Both the position numbers and the translations under genes were made by a program. Positions 1 through 13,000 of a DNA stretch of 64,000 nt are shown one piece after another. This stretch comes from Paraphysoderma sedebokerense. Taxonomy: Eukaryota; Blastocladiomycota; Physodermatomycetes; Physodermatales; Physodermataceae. The notes below the pieces were generated by a model that saw only the letters and a program-made list of their open reading frames with translations, made no database searches and had not been told where the DNA came from. The stretch lies in the NCBI GenBank assembly GCA_025602915.1, contig JAHLJZ010000027.1, positions 1 to 64,000 on the forward strand. Reading direction: 5' to 3'. The stretch's first letter is position 1. Each line of letters starts with the position of its first letter.

Positions 1-279
1 TTCTGTTGGTAAGTGTCGGTTGATGAAAATTAACGTTGCATTAGCTACACGATGTACTGGGGACTGTGGTGCGTTTGCTGGTAGGGTAAATGCTGGGTCA
101 ATGGTATGGTCGATTTTTAGGTGGGTCAATTGTCGTTTTAAGTTGATAGACCATAACACCCAATTTTTGCCGTTGGAGTCGAGAACGTCGAAGCATCTTC
201 CATCAGGAAGTTTGACTTGGGGATTTTGTGCTTCGGGAGCATCGATGGGAGCGGGAGTGGGATTGCGTCTTCGTGGCAT
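1..279 (-). mobile_element. Ty1/copia-like Gag N-terminal fragment (window edge)
   Basis: A 93-codon open frame starts at ATG 279 and runs off the left end of the window without a stop. The N-terminus is basic and proline-rich. It is followed by a block with LPDGRCFDVLD and then NWVLWSINLKRQL, which resembles the N-terminal gag-polypeptide region of Ty1/copia LTR retrotransposons, where an aromatic W-x-x-W-type block follows a short substrate-like leader. No LTR, protease, integrase or reverse transcriptase lies inside the window, so only the 5' coding part is seen. Family assignment is by motif impression only; a host protein with a similar fold remains possible. Whether the element is whole cannot be judged here. 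Confidence 0.4.
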
Positions 280-667
280 GGTTAATTTTTGTTTTTATGT
301 TTGAAATTAGGTGAGCGATGGACTGGTAACGTATTTAGATAAGTATGGTCCACGGATTAATAGTTATCTATTATGGATGGATAGTTATCACTTGAAAAAC
401 CATATGGCATTGTCATTTTGCGATCACCCAGAGGTTTGACCGAGCTATAGTAAGCCTTCCGTTTGACACATTCCGGCGAAATGAGATTTTGGGTTTGGCA
501 ATAGGCATGCTCCACAGCATCCACACAACCGACAGCATAAAAAGGTGAAAAACGAGTAAAAGAAAAAAGAAAAGATACTGTAAAAGAGAGCAGTCTCAAT
601 ATCACATCACAACTCACCTTCATTCCTTTATCAGTATTAACAACTGGAGATACAGCCACTCTGGTAC
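280..667. other. Gap between Gag-like fragment and first histidine kinase
   Basis: No supported gene. The stretch lies upstream of both the minus-strand Gag-like frame and the plus-strand kinase, so it should carry both 5' regions. An open frame on the minus strand (357-659) has no recognisable content. No LTR-like terminal repeat was noticed. Confidence 0.4.
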
Positions 668-3600
668 ATGAATGGTCCTGGTACTCAAACGGTGTCCCCC
701 CGGCCTGACGCCGCCGCCATCAATATCAGTGAGGCCGAAGTTGACGAGATTTATAATGGAGATTTAGATCCGGCATCAAGTCCGACCTCAGTGATAGATA
801 GTTCCGAAGAAAGCATTCTGCCGTCTCATCAATCCGAAAGTAGGCAAAAATTCAGCTTACTGAGTGTACTTGTACCATTGATTGTACTTCTTATTGGGGT
901 CGGTTTGTATCGTAGTTCTGTGCTCAAGACTTAATGATTTGTTTATCCGGCTAATGCATTGAGGGGGTAATCAAAGGTTGCTCCCTTGGACTCTATTTTT
1001 GGTTTCAATCAGTTGAAATCGATAACTTCGATACAACTTTTGCTATACACTGTGAAGGTAAGACGAACTAGGCCTGGTTAGATACACATGTTAAAGTACA
1101 TCTGTGATATAATTCTCACTCTACAAGATCGGGCGCTAGAGCTGAAACATGATTTATGGCGTAATTTGGAGATCGTTCAGGGTAAGTGATAACAATTCTT
1201 TATCATTTCTAACCGTACTCATAAGGAACTAAAATTCTTCATGTAGACTATAGTGCCCTCCTTAATACATACTCTTCAAGTATCAATCAAAGTCAGTTCA
1301 GTACATTCGGGCAATCTTCGGCATGGAATGCTAGTGAAATGCGCCATTTAATTTTTCGTCCTCGGGTCGACCATAGTAAAAGGTCACAATGGGAGCAGGA
1401 TCATAACCAAACGATCGTTACACCAGGTATGGACGGAAAACCTGTACGGGCTCCAGATAACGACGTCTACTATCCGACAACTTTCAAATTGTATGCGGAA
1501 GAGCCTCAACCTTGGTCAGGATATGATTTATACTTACCTACCAACACCCGATTGGCTCTTCAAAGAGGTGGGTTATCCCTCTCAAAACATTTCTTGGTTT
1601 CTTTTTGACCTCTTTTATCCTTGGAATAGTTCAAGCGACCCGAAACCCGACTTTAACGGACGCCATATCTCTTGTAAATCAAAAGAAGGGTGCGATCCTT
1701 CTTTAAGTTTCGTGAATAACTATATATATTCATCAAATATCACTCATTCTCTTAGGGATTTTGATCATTTATCCTTTGAACATCACGTCGAAGTATCAAG
1801 ACCGCAACGTCAATAACACATTATCAGGCGTTATAACTGGTGCCTACGATGTGGAACATATTTTCTCCGGTTCATTTTCACGAAGCTCCACCTATCGAAG
1901 CATGCAGGTAACTGTGTACGATAAGAATTCTACCAATTCTGAACCGCTCTTTGTGTCTCGAAATCCCCCGCAAACTCATTCCAATGGTTTGCGAAGCTCT
2001 TCCACAATAAATATAATGGATCGTACATATGAAATTGAGTGCATCCCATTTGCAGACCTGGCGAAGAAGAGGAATTCATATCTCCCCGTGGTTTTTCTCA
2101 TTTTGGCCTTGCTTGTAACTCTTCTGGTTACAGGTATCACTTATGCCTTCGTTCTCAGGTATGAGACAGTGAAAGAAAAAGAAAAGGCAAGTAAGGAGCA
2201 GTTAATTGTTTCCAAAAAAATTGTTGACAGCTTAAGTCACTACGCTCGAGCAATCGTAAAGGTATTTTTTCTCTTTCTACTAATATGCATTTCGTCCGTA
2301 TTGACTGACTGATTTGGTGTTAGTTTTTACCGGACCCTTTGCTATTTGTTGGCGACGGCCTCATCAAAGGTAAGACCAATATGATCTACCCCGCTATTGC
2401 ACTGAGCTGACAAAAGCTCATAGGCGCAAATGAACATTTTTTATCCAAAAGCGGTTATACCCTCGAGGATTTCTCCAAGACAATCCCTATAACGGATATA
2501 ATTCCATCGTACAGTGATTCCACACCATCTGTTAGAGAGAGTGTTGAAGCAACAGTAAAGCGGGCGGACGGTAGTAGCTTTACTGCCGAATTATCGATAT
2601 CGGAACCTTTTCATGATGCCCGAGATCCAGAATCACGACAGGTCATGTTGTTGCGTGATATGACGGAGCGTAATCGAGTTTTAAGGGACTTATCAAATGC
2701 AAAATCCGAAGCCCAGAAAGCGAATGAGTCAAAAACTGCGATACTGTATTTTCTTTGTCACGAAATTCGAAATCCACTGCACGTAATATTAGGATTGTCG
2801 TCAGCTATGGATACAGGTTTGTTCGGTTGTCGCTGTACCCACTTTCGGCATTACTGCGACGAGTCTTAAAACATTCCAATTTAAAAGGTTCTCCTGAAGA
2901 CTTGATAGAATCGAAAAACGGCATTTACTCCGCAACGACCTTTCTCATTTCTCTCGTAGATGATATACTATCTTTGCTGAATGTGAAGGCGGGTATGGTA
3001 CCCATGAAAGCGGCACACGTGAATTTGAAGGATTTAATAGCCCAAATTAGAAGAGAAAAGGAAACAGAAGCGATTCAAGAAGGATTACACTTCGAAATGG
3101 ATATGAAAGCAGGTGATGTGGAACTGGATGTAGTGACAGATGAATACCGATTGCGACAATGTCTTTCCAGAATTCTAGATCACTCGATAAGAGTGACACC
3201 GGAAGGTGGAAAGGTCACATTCTGTATCGAAAAAGTTACAAAGGAATATAGCTCGCAACGAACAAGAAGGAGCTCACGGTCTGATGATGAAAGGCCTTCC
3301 TTGTCACGATCGCCATCAACTCTCGTCGATTCAGATTCATATTCGCCAATGCCACCAAAAACAGCTCGGTACCTGTTTGCAGTGAATGATACCTCACACG
3401 GTTATCTGCCGTCAGAAATTCCATCACTTTTTGATCCGTTCAATCCGTATATTTCTGCCAGTTTGGGAAAGGAATTTGGTGGGGTGGGATTAGGGCTTGC
3501 CATCGCCAAATTATTTGTTGGCTCATTGGGAGGGCAGTTACATTTTGTTTCAAAAAGAGGGAAAGGAAATTATGTTTCGTTTGATTTAGAGTTTCCGATA

Positions 3601-4157
3601 ACAGAAAAACCGGAAGGGTCTCCGTCACCTTCGACGCGGTTAGATTTACCATCAACCGCAGTTGAATGTTTTGATACCGTAGATGTTGGCGGTCCGTCTC
3701 ATCAACGAGTTACACCACGAATATTGCTCGTGGAAGATAATGCGATTGTACAGAAAGTCACATCAAAGCTACTCAAGAAATATGGATTTGATGTTGTCAC
3801 AGCAGATCACGGCCAACAAGCTATAGATATCATATCATCGGATCCATCGATATCTGTGATCTTGATGGTTCGTAGCCTACTTAAAATCCGAAAAAGTTAA
3901 ATTTATTTCTTATTTTAACTATAATAAATATTCTGTAGGATTTGATTATGCCGGTTCTCAACGGTCATGATGCTACTATTGAACTAAGGTCAAGGCAATA
4001 TGATGTACCAATCATAGCGTTAACCGCTAACGCATTACATACTGAAGCTGAGTTATGCGAGAAGGAAGGATTTGATGATTTTATAACAAAGCCATTAACG
4101 GCTGAAGATTTGGAGAAAGTAGTGAGGCGCTGGGTCGGAAAGAAGCATAGTATATGA
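668..4157 (+). CDS. CHASE-domain hybrid histidine kinase 1 (cytokinin-receptor-like)
   Basis: Predicted membrane sensor of the phosphorelay, 964 aa. Exons 668-902, 977-1057, 1128-1181, 1247-1567, 1630-1689, 1756-2261, 2324-2369, 2424-2816, 2888-3867 and 3939-4157 join in frame. Order: cytoplasmic N-terminus; TM1 (about 65-95); extracytoplasmic CHASE domain (about 105-350, with the family's P-R-V start and a PWSGYDL block); TM2 (about 359-382); PAS (about 420-540); HisKA with His about 547 in FLCHEIRNP; HATPase; and receiver. The receiver has VEDN acids, phospho-acceptor Asp about 893 at the start of the last exon, and Lys about 943 in TKP. In the HATPase both N-box asparagines are replaced (reads LSRILDHSIRVT) and G1 reads NDTSHGY, while G2 (GVGLGLA) is kept. 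CHASE domains bind cytokinin-type ligands in plants; the ligand here is unknown. It lies tail-to-tail with the second copy. Confidence 0.9.
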
Positions 4158-4540
4158 CATTACTTTTATCAGAAGCATAAGTCAGATCTGTAAATATAAA
4201 TAGCCTATGTATTTGTACATATAGCCAATTGTATATTCAGTTTGTTACAACATATAGAATTATCTCTTGATTTTATCAATGCGTAAATTTTATTATCTAT
4301 TACATTAACATTTTTGGGTATACGATAAATTATACACTGTCGTACAGTTATGCGAAGCATATATACATTTCTATATAATACATGAATTGATATCCAATGA
4401 CCTAATAATCCAGGATACAACATTGGCAGCTAGACAAGCACCTTTCAAGGAACTCGAGAATTAGATAAAGCACATGATTGAACAAGCACGTAAAACTTGC
4501 GCAGTTGCCACCACTATTTCGATTGCGTGTATAATGCAAG
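4158..4540. other. Convergent 3' region of kinases 1 and 2
   Basis: AT-rich spacer of about 380 bp between two converging stop codons (TGA 4155-4157 and the minus-strand stop at 4541). It should contain both 3' UTRs and poly(A) sites. No repeat or RNA gene was recognised. Confidence 0.5.
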
Positions 4541-7500
4541 TTACATATTCTCATGCGACGAAGACGAGCAGTCATGGGTGAATCCAATCCAGGTTTGAAT
4601 GATGCTGCTGAGAGTTTCGCCCGTGGCAGGTTTTGTAACGAAATCATCAAACCCTTCTTGCTTACAACGCTCGAATTCGGTATCTAATGCATTGGCAGTG
4701 ACTGCTATAATGGGTAATTGACAATTTTGGGACCTTAATTTGACTGTCGCGTCATGCCCAGATAGTACCGGCATGATAAGATCCTGTTCCAAAATATAAC
4801 GTAAGTATCTAATCGGCAATTACAATTTCAAAAATGTATGCTCGTACCATCAACACAACGTCTATGGAGTTCTCCTTTGATATGATATCGATCGCCTCTT
4901 CTCCGTTGTTTGCCGTGATAACATGACACGAAGATTTTCTCAACATTTTGGCGGTTACTTTTTGAACAATAGCGTTATCCTCCACCAACAGTACTGTGGG
5001 CGTTTTCTTGAATGGCAGAGATGAAACAGGCTCATGCTTGTCTTGATCCTGATTTATCGTTGATGCCACCTTGAGATTACCCTTGCTAGGGCTTAATTGA
5101 GAAGTCCGCCTCGTCGTTCGAATACTCGTTGAACTTCCTGCCGTGGGCAGCCGTTCGAATGGGATGTCGATGGTAACATGATTTCCCTTTCCTTCCACTG
5201 AACTAAACCGCAACTCTGCTCCAATCGATGCCAAAAATTTCTGCGCCAAAGCGAGTCCCAATCCAAAACTGCCAAATTCGGTCCCTTGGCTAACGGATTT
5301 ATCCAAATCAAAAGGATTGAACACTTTTTGGATATCCGAGGGACTGTATCCATTTGATGTGTCTTTTAGAATAAATCGATACTGGCATTGAGTTGACGAA
5401 GACATGCCGTTTTGGGGCTCGGTTGAAGAGTTTAAAGATTCTACAGATAAAATGACGGTACCGTTGAATGGTGTCACTCGTATGGAATGTTCAATGACTT
5501 TTATTAAGCCATGGTGCAGTCGATACTCATCTGCCAAAACATCGACGTCGATTCCCTCGGGAGGCAGAACGAGCTTGAAGTTCAATTGTTTCCCCTTTGT
5601 CAAAGATTTTACTTCTTCCCACAACGCAAAAATCAAAGAATTTAAATTCTTTTCGGATTTTCTAACTGGTAGGAGTCCGACCTTTACATTTAGAAGTGAA
5701 AGGATATCATCCACCAGAGATCCAAGAAATTTGGCGGCGATGAACATTTCGCGTCTGGCTTCCTTCGAATCGGAGAGATTATCTGAAAAACAATATCAGT
5801 ACATATGATTTGAGCTCACTCAGGAAACGTTAAACAGTACCGTCTGCAGAGCATAATCCCAAAATGACGTGAACCGGGTTCCGAATCTCATGGCAAAGAA
5901 AATATAATATTTCAGTTTTAGCTAAGTTGGCTTTCTGGGCTTCACATTTTGCTGCGGATAAATCTTGTAGTACTCTCTTGCTTTCTGTTAAATCCCTTAT
6001 CAACATAACATATCGAGGCACTTCAATCGAAGAATCGGTAAACCCTTCCGATATTGATATTTCGGCTGCAAAGGACGTTCCGTCGGCACATCGTACATCG
6101 GTTTTGAAGCTGTTTCCGCCAATGTGTTCACTATGGCTAAATGAGGCGATAATATCGGTTATGTCACGGCCAAGTAAACCATCCAGCGGATGCCCCGTTT
6201 TCTTCAAGAAGTGAACATTCGCCCCTAAAATAAACGATGAAATAAGTCAGATAAATTCAAAAAAGAACAACAATGTAAACAATCTACTACCTTTGATTTT
6301 TTGCGGTCCAATAAATAAAAGTGGATCCGGCAGAAACTATAAATCACGTATGTCAGACTATGTTTTTGAGAGAATTCAAAGAGTTTTAAAACTCACTTTC
6401 ACAATAGCATCCGAATAACGAGCAAGAGAATCAACTATCCTTCTTGACTCCACTAGTTCCTTCTGGCTTACTTCTCCTTTCTTACGCGTCGATTCGTATT
6501 TTTTACCAAAGCAGAAGCTGATTAAAGTGAACAATAATGTAATGATTAAAGTCAATACCAATATTATTGTTGGCAAGACCGTATGTCTGCGATGCTCATT
6601 AACAGAGTTAACGATTGGCTGACAGACTATTTCCAATTTTCGGTTAACCATGTTGATGGTTTTATATGATGTGAAGTCATATAATGAATCCGAATTGGGT
6701 GGGGCGTAAACGAAAAAGGGTTGATCTGAAGGTTGCGTTCGATCATAAACGGATATCTCCACATTGTTGCAGGAAGCACTACGAGAGAGAGTACTTGTGA
6801 AAATTCGTTCGACATCGTACGACGCGGTGAGCACACCACTTAGACGGTCGATAGTGTTCGGTAGGCTATACAATAATGGAATATTGAGGGGATAATAAAT
6901 GATTATGCCTGATGAAGGACAGAATCTCGTCAATTTTTGTATTTCCGAGTGGCAGTAATTATTAAAACTGCTTGAAAACGAAAGATGTATACCTGTTTTT
7001 CCGTTAACGAGTGGAGTCGGATCGCTGGCAACGGGGCCTTTCAATTCTTGAGCTGAAGAAAGCCAAATGGCAAGGAAAGTAATTAATATCAAAAGTTGTA
7101 CGAATACTCCAATGAAATAATATTGGAACAAAGTCAAACTAATTCAACGTGAAACAAACCAGTTTGTATCGCTTCTCTGCCCGCATCAAGAGAATTCATG
7201 TCGTAACCCATCCACGGCTTTGGATTTTCGTGATCCATTTTCATAGCCACGGGAAAATACACATCATTTTGAGGAGCTGGAATTGGGCGAACCGTATCCT
7301 CAACTCTCCTTGCCAAAATAGTCTGGTTATTGTCTCTCTCCCAGTCCTCCCGTTTAGGACCATCCACGCGGGGACAGACCAAGATGTGTCGAATTTCTAA
7401 TTCAAATGGGTTAAAAGGTTAAATTTAGTGGACTCGATCGTGGTTTGAATATATCATTCAAAACACTCTTACCACTACTATTCCAACTTGATGACGTTCC

Positions 7501-8174
7501 GAACTGCGAGAATTGGGTTTGGTTTATATTAGGGTAATACAGTTCTACCAGCGCGGACAAGTCTATTCAAAGAGTTGTTGGCCCGGGTGACATCATACTC
7601 ATTACGAAGTAACTATGACTCGAACCTTTCAGCGTTGCCAAATTTCTCTGTAAATCTTTTTGTAACTGGAAAGACCGATCTGATGTATTATGATAAATAA
7701 CTATTTAGCCGATATGCTTGTAGTTATGGTGTATGTGGAGTGAACAATACGTACCTTCGCATTGATTTTCCATGAACGTATTAAACTTGTAGATTTCAAT
7801 CGAACGAAACCAAAAGAAAAACCCAATCGAAAGTCCTACATATTCAAAATCACCATTCAGTTTAATTTAATCCCGAGGCCTTACAAATTTGAACCAAAAC
7901 AATTACCGATTCCGATAAGAAACACAGTCGCCGCACAAAGGGCAGAAAAGACAGAACAGCCACAACATCTCGATAATTTTGAAGCATGACTCCTTATATT
8001 AAACCTCCCTGGATGATGAGGCGGGGAATTTTGGTTTCCATGAATCGTCCTGTTACTATCGGACCATGAGCGGTAATTTGAATCTTGAAGGATATTTAAA
8101 AGTGTGAAATTTTCGTTGGTGGATTGTGACGGTATTATTGTGGACGAACTATCGACAGTTGTTATAACTGCCAT
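4541..8174 (-). CDS. CHASE-domain hybrid histidine kinase 2
   Basis: Paralogue of the 668-4157 gene, 969 aa. Minus-strand exons in order: 8174-7907, 7835-7755, 7679-7626, 7562-7473, 7396-7160, 7052-6993, 6908-6397, 6336-6291, 6224-5841, 5782-4848 and 4783-4541; all junctions close in frame. The architecture is the same: TM1, CHASE (PWMGYDM block), TM2, PAS, HisKA (FLCHEIRNP), HATPase and receiver (Asp opening the last exon, TKP lysine). It has one extra intron (7397-7472) inside the CHASE coding region that the other two lack. The N-box reads IKVIEHSIRVT, so both asparagines are replaced; G1 reads KDTSNGY; G2 is GSFGLGLA. A cysteine-rich patch precedes TM1. The start was chosen because ATG 8174 gives an N-terminus like its paralogues (M-A-hydrophobic, Ser/Thr-rich). 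Confidence 0.9.
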
Positions 8175-9094
8175 ACTTGATTCGCAAAAGAAGCGATATC
8201 AACGAAACGGTATATTGGACTGTCAGTGTATCTAAATGTGATATTTTAATCGTGGGACAGTTTTGATGATTTGGTGGGGACGGAGCCGTTAAGATATCCC
8301 CCTTGGCATGCATAGGTCCGCCGTCCCATTCATCGTGACGCAGGAACAAAAAAGAAAAAAAAACACCAATGTGGCTTTACAATATTCGGGAGTGTAATTA
8401 AGTTGTCCTACTTTGGTTCAATATGGGTATTATACTTTTTAGCCACCGATTTTGTTTCAGTTCTTTTGTAAAACACAACAGCTCGAGTCGGCGTTGGAGG
8501 AGATTCACTATCAACTATGACACACCTATTGTGATTGTTTGGCGGAGAACACTCCATTCGATGGACCACGTCAGTACCATATCGCCTCAAATTTTGACAT
8601 CGACAGAACGTCATCGTGGAAACCAAATACAATATGTACTCTAGTGGCGGCTTTGTAGTTCTGTCATTTGTATGATTTACAGAGGCTGAATTACTTGAAA
8701 GGAAAAGAACAGAAACGAAAAACCAACAATAAGTTCGATAAAAAGCCACCTGGCTTCCCAGACATAGTATCACCTTGGTCTTGCTCTTTGGTTTTGACAA
8801 GGTTTATTCATTTCGTATATGACGTCAGTCCAACTTTACAACCGTAGGCCCACCCCGATGCAAACGTCCTGGACGTGAAGACGGCGCCACTCCCGACCAG
8901 AAAGCTTATCTGTACCACCCAAGGTAATTGATGAACAGTCACTATAATCCATCGAATCGTACCAACTACCATTCTGAGGGAGCCATCGACGAAATAGTTG
9001 GTTCAATCCGATTCAAATGACCCCTACGAGCGGTACAATAAACTTTTGACAGCGTTTTTATATAACCTGAATCATGATTTGTCTACAGTTTCAT
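8175..9094. other. 5' flank of kinase 2
   Basis: About 900 bp upstream of the minus-strand kinase. A minus-strand open frame (8408-8800) resembles a small secreted protein with a hydrophobic N-terminus, but it opens with TTG and has no ATG in a useful place, so it is not called. Nothing else was recognised. Confidence 0.4.
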
Positions 9095-9585
9095 TAGATC
9101 AACATTCCACAATCCACCATTTCTCAGAGTCCTATGTGTTAAGAATGAAATAAAGTGCGGCCACGGTATCTGTGCAAAGCACGAATCATGGTAACTTCTT
9201 GCGACCGGAATGACACCACAATGTATTCCTGATGAAGTGTATGCTTACATCTTGTATAGTACCCAACGAGCATAAGTTCAGCATTCCACCGTTTCTCAGA
9301 GTCCTATTTGATAAGAATGAAAATAAAGTGCGGCCACGGTATCTGTGCAAAGCACGAATCATGGTAACTACTTGTGACCGGAATGACACCACAATGTATT
9401 CCTGATGAAGTGTATGCTTACATCTTGTATAGTACCCAACGAGCATAAGTTCAGCATTCCACCGTTTCTCAGAGTCCAATTTGATAAGAATGAAAATAAA
9501 GTGTGGCCGCGGTATTTATGCAAAGTACGAATAACGGTGAATTGTTGTGACCGGAATGACATCACAACTACGTTAACTCAACAGG
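9095..9585. repeat. Tandem repeat, period about 173 bp, about 2.7 copies
   Basis: The anchor TTCTCAGAGTCC occurs at 9121 and 9293, and its slightly changed form at 9466, giving periods of 172 and 173 bp. Units 1 and 2 are nearly identical over their length, including the stretch with GTGCGGCCACGGTATCTGTG; the third copy is partial and more diverged, fading near 9585. The same conceptual peptide recurs in shifted frames on the minus strand, as expected of a tandem duplication rather than a gene. The repeat lies in the spacer between the second and third kinase genes. Confidence 0.85.
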
Positions 9586-10073
9586 TAACTGTAAAACCAA
9601 TCAAGAATAGTTACTTAACAACGACCTATCGAATTATAGTTTTTAAAACGTATTGAGATTTTTAAACATCCTAAATATATTCAAATTTTTTCAGATAAAT
9701 TAATTTACAATTAAAACAGATTATTACATCTAGTTTCTTTGTTCATTATTCTTGGGGGTATAGCTTGCAACTTTATAAAACTGAAATTATGAAATTAAAA
9801 ATAAGAGTTTTTCCGAATGCAGAAAAGCATCATTCGTTTTCCGCATTGCCATTATTTACAAAAATACATCTGAAATACCGGTATTGGTTCGGTTTTCGGA
9901 AATGGTTTATGGGTCGGATATTAGACAAGTGTGCTTCAATGGTATAGGTTTTTTGAGAGTACGAGTATAACTGGAGGTGACGATGGGTAACTGAAAATAC
10001 GAAAATATCACAAGATAAGAAAATGTTCAAGGTATCATAGATGAAACAGTCAAAAACATACCTAATTTCAAGT
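9586..10073. other. 3' flank of kinase 3
   Basis: AT-rich spacer of about 490 bp between the tandem repeat and the minus-strand stop of the third kinase. It has only short, uninformative open frames. It probably holds the kinase 3' UTR. Confidence 0.4.
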
Positions 10074-13000
10074 TCAACTTTCATGATGATATCCAGTCCA
10101 AGTATGAACGATTTTTTTCAGGGTTTCTCCTGTAGCAGGTTTTGTAACGAAATCATCAAATCCTTCTTCTTTACACCGTTCAAATTCGGTATCTAATGCG
10201 TTCGCAGTGACTGCGATAATCGGCAATTGACAATCGAGTTCCCGTAATTTCACTGTAGCATCGTGGCCAGAGAGAACTGGCATGATAAGATCCTGTGGGG
10301 AGGGGTAGTGATATAAAGTTAGTTTAAATTAGAGAGAATACGATAGTGATTGTCTGTATGAATAACGTACCATTAATACTACGTCTATGGTGTTATTATC
10401 TTTTAATATTATATCGATGGCCTCTTGTCCGTTGTCAGCGGTAACAACCTCAAAGGCAGCTTTGCGTAAAAGTTTAGCAGTCACTTTTTGAACAATAGCA
10501 TTATCTTCCACCAGTAACACTTTGGGTGGTTTTTCTGCCGCAGCGTCAACCTCTGGCGCAATTTCAACATCACCATCTTGCGGGACCGTTTTTGCTGTTT
10601 TCTTTCTATGTAACTGCGGCGACGTATCGACTGTGATACCACGGAAGTGAGCCATTTTTCGAGACTTTCGACTCCCGGAATCTACACTCGGATTCATCAC
10701 CGGGAACTCGATCTCAATCACGACATGGTTCCCTCTTCCTTTGGTTGACGAAAATTTGAGTTGAGCACCCAAAGCGTTCAAAAATTGATTCGCAAGGGCA
10801 AGACCCAATCCTACTCCACCGAAATCTTTACCCTGACTTGCGGAAACGTTTAAATCGAAGGGATCGAATATCTTTGTGATGTCGGAAGCACTGTATCCGT
10901 CGGAATTATCGGTGATGGTAAATCGATATTTTCGGTTAGAAGTTGGAGCGACGGTGGCTTCACTGCCTTCGGTAGAAGAGGGAGATTGACTGATTGCGTC
11001 TACGGAGAATGTCACTTTTCCGTGAGACGGGGCGACCCGAATAGAGTGTTCGATGATTTTTAATAGACTGCGTCGTAACCGGTATTCGTCGGTCACAACG
11101 TCCACGTTGATATCCTCTAAAGAAGCGTTGACTGCAAATTGTATGGACTTTTCTGCCGACGATAATTTCGCATTCTCTGAGATTGAATCAATCATTTCTT
11201 TCAAATTGGAAGACGCAGTTTTCATGGGTAGCAATCCGGCCCTCACATTCAAGAGCGAAAGGATATCGTCCACCAATGACCCGAGAAACTTTGCCGCAGA
11301 GAAGATCCCATGATTTGCTTCTTCAGCGTTAGACCGATCATCTAAAATGGCTTGTTAGAGTTGTTTCGATAGTGAATGGAATGCTTTTCAGATTAACTTA
11401 CCGTCTGGAGAACACAATCCCAAAATCACATGAACAGGATTTCGAATTTCGTGGCAAAGGAAATACAGAATTTCTGTTTTAGATTGATTGGCTTTCTGAG
11501 CTTCACATTTTGCGTCAGATAAATCCTTCAAGACTTTTCTACGTTCAGTCAAGTCTCGTATCAACATCACGTATCGCGGCATCTGATTTGACGAATCCCG
11601 AAATTTCTCGGACATGGATATCTCTGCCGGGAAGAAAGTTCCATCTGCACGTCGAATGTCTGCTTCAAACGTATTTCGAGATGTGGTACGCAGACGGTGA
11701 AATGACGGGATAATTTTCGTGACTGGAATTGGACCGTCTGAGGTGGCTACTAAATCCTCTAATTCGTATCCGGTTCGACGCAAGAAATGGTTGTTGGCAC
11801 CTGTGGATTGTATGGATTAGATACCCAAACAGAACTTTCAAGATGTAGAATGAATAAACGAACCTTTGATGTTTCCGTCACCAACAAATAACAACGGATC
11901 GGGCAAGAACTATTATTTAAGATTTTTGTTAGTTAGATAGGTGATTTCAAACAAAGAAGGGAAAACGCTGCCGAAGTACCTTCACAATTGCCTCTGAATA
12001 TCGGGCCAATGAATCGAGGATTCTTTGTGACTCCAGAAGCTGTCTTTGGCTTAGTTGGCCCTTTTTCCTGACCATTTCGTATTTTCTCACAAACACATGG
12101 GCAATCAAACTGATGAGCAGTGCAACTAAGAGGGCCAAGACCAGAATAATCGTCGAAAGCACAGAGTTCCTCCGTGATGCATTTGAATCATTGTCAATCG
12201 CTTTACATACGATTTCGTATTGTCGGTCGGCCAAATCAATGTTGACGGAGATTGGGCTGTCGTAATATTCAGTCGAAGATGGAAGAGAGGTTTCAAAAAG
12301 TGGTTTATCGGTATTCGCCGACCTGTCGAATACGGTGACGTGCATATTTTCGTAGACACTACTTCGGGCAAACGAAGTGCTAAAGATATGATTCACGTCA
12401 TAGGCAGCCATCATAAATCCTGAGAGAATGCCGTTGTTTGAATCGACATATGGTGACGTGACGTTTATTGGATGAATGATGAAGATTCCTTTTCAAAACA
12501 ACATGGAAAGAATCAGCCATCATCTCTTCTTATTCGGAATACCTATTGGATGATTTAAATGACTTACCTTTCTTGAAGCTGACTAAAGGCATTTCTCCGG
12601 AAATGGCGGGTAGTCTAGTTTGTTGGACTAAATCGTAACATTCATGAATAAGCTTAAATTAATCGACAAGACGGGCGATAAACAAGATCTCACCTTTTTC
12701 TATCGCAGCACGAGTAATAGGAGCAGCGTGCAAATCATCTCCCAGCCAGGGTTTCGGCTCCTCTTCATCTACCTTTAGTATCGTTGGGTAATAAATATCG
12801 AGTTCAGGCACAGGGATGGGTCGTAAACTAGTATCTCTCGACGGATCCGCTGTATCGTAATTTCTGGCAGTTATAGGCATATTGAAATCTCGCTCCCAAT
12901 CAGCTCTTCGATTCCGTTGAACTCGTAATCCAAACATGATGTGGCGAATTTCTGATGAATTCCAAGAACTGTGTTTGGCATAGGCAGACAACTGAGATTG

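Noticed and set aside
8408-8800. Minus-strand frame resembling a small secreted protein
   Set aside because: It begins with TTG, has no ATG before the hydrophobic leader, and shows no recognisable domain or splice support.
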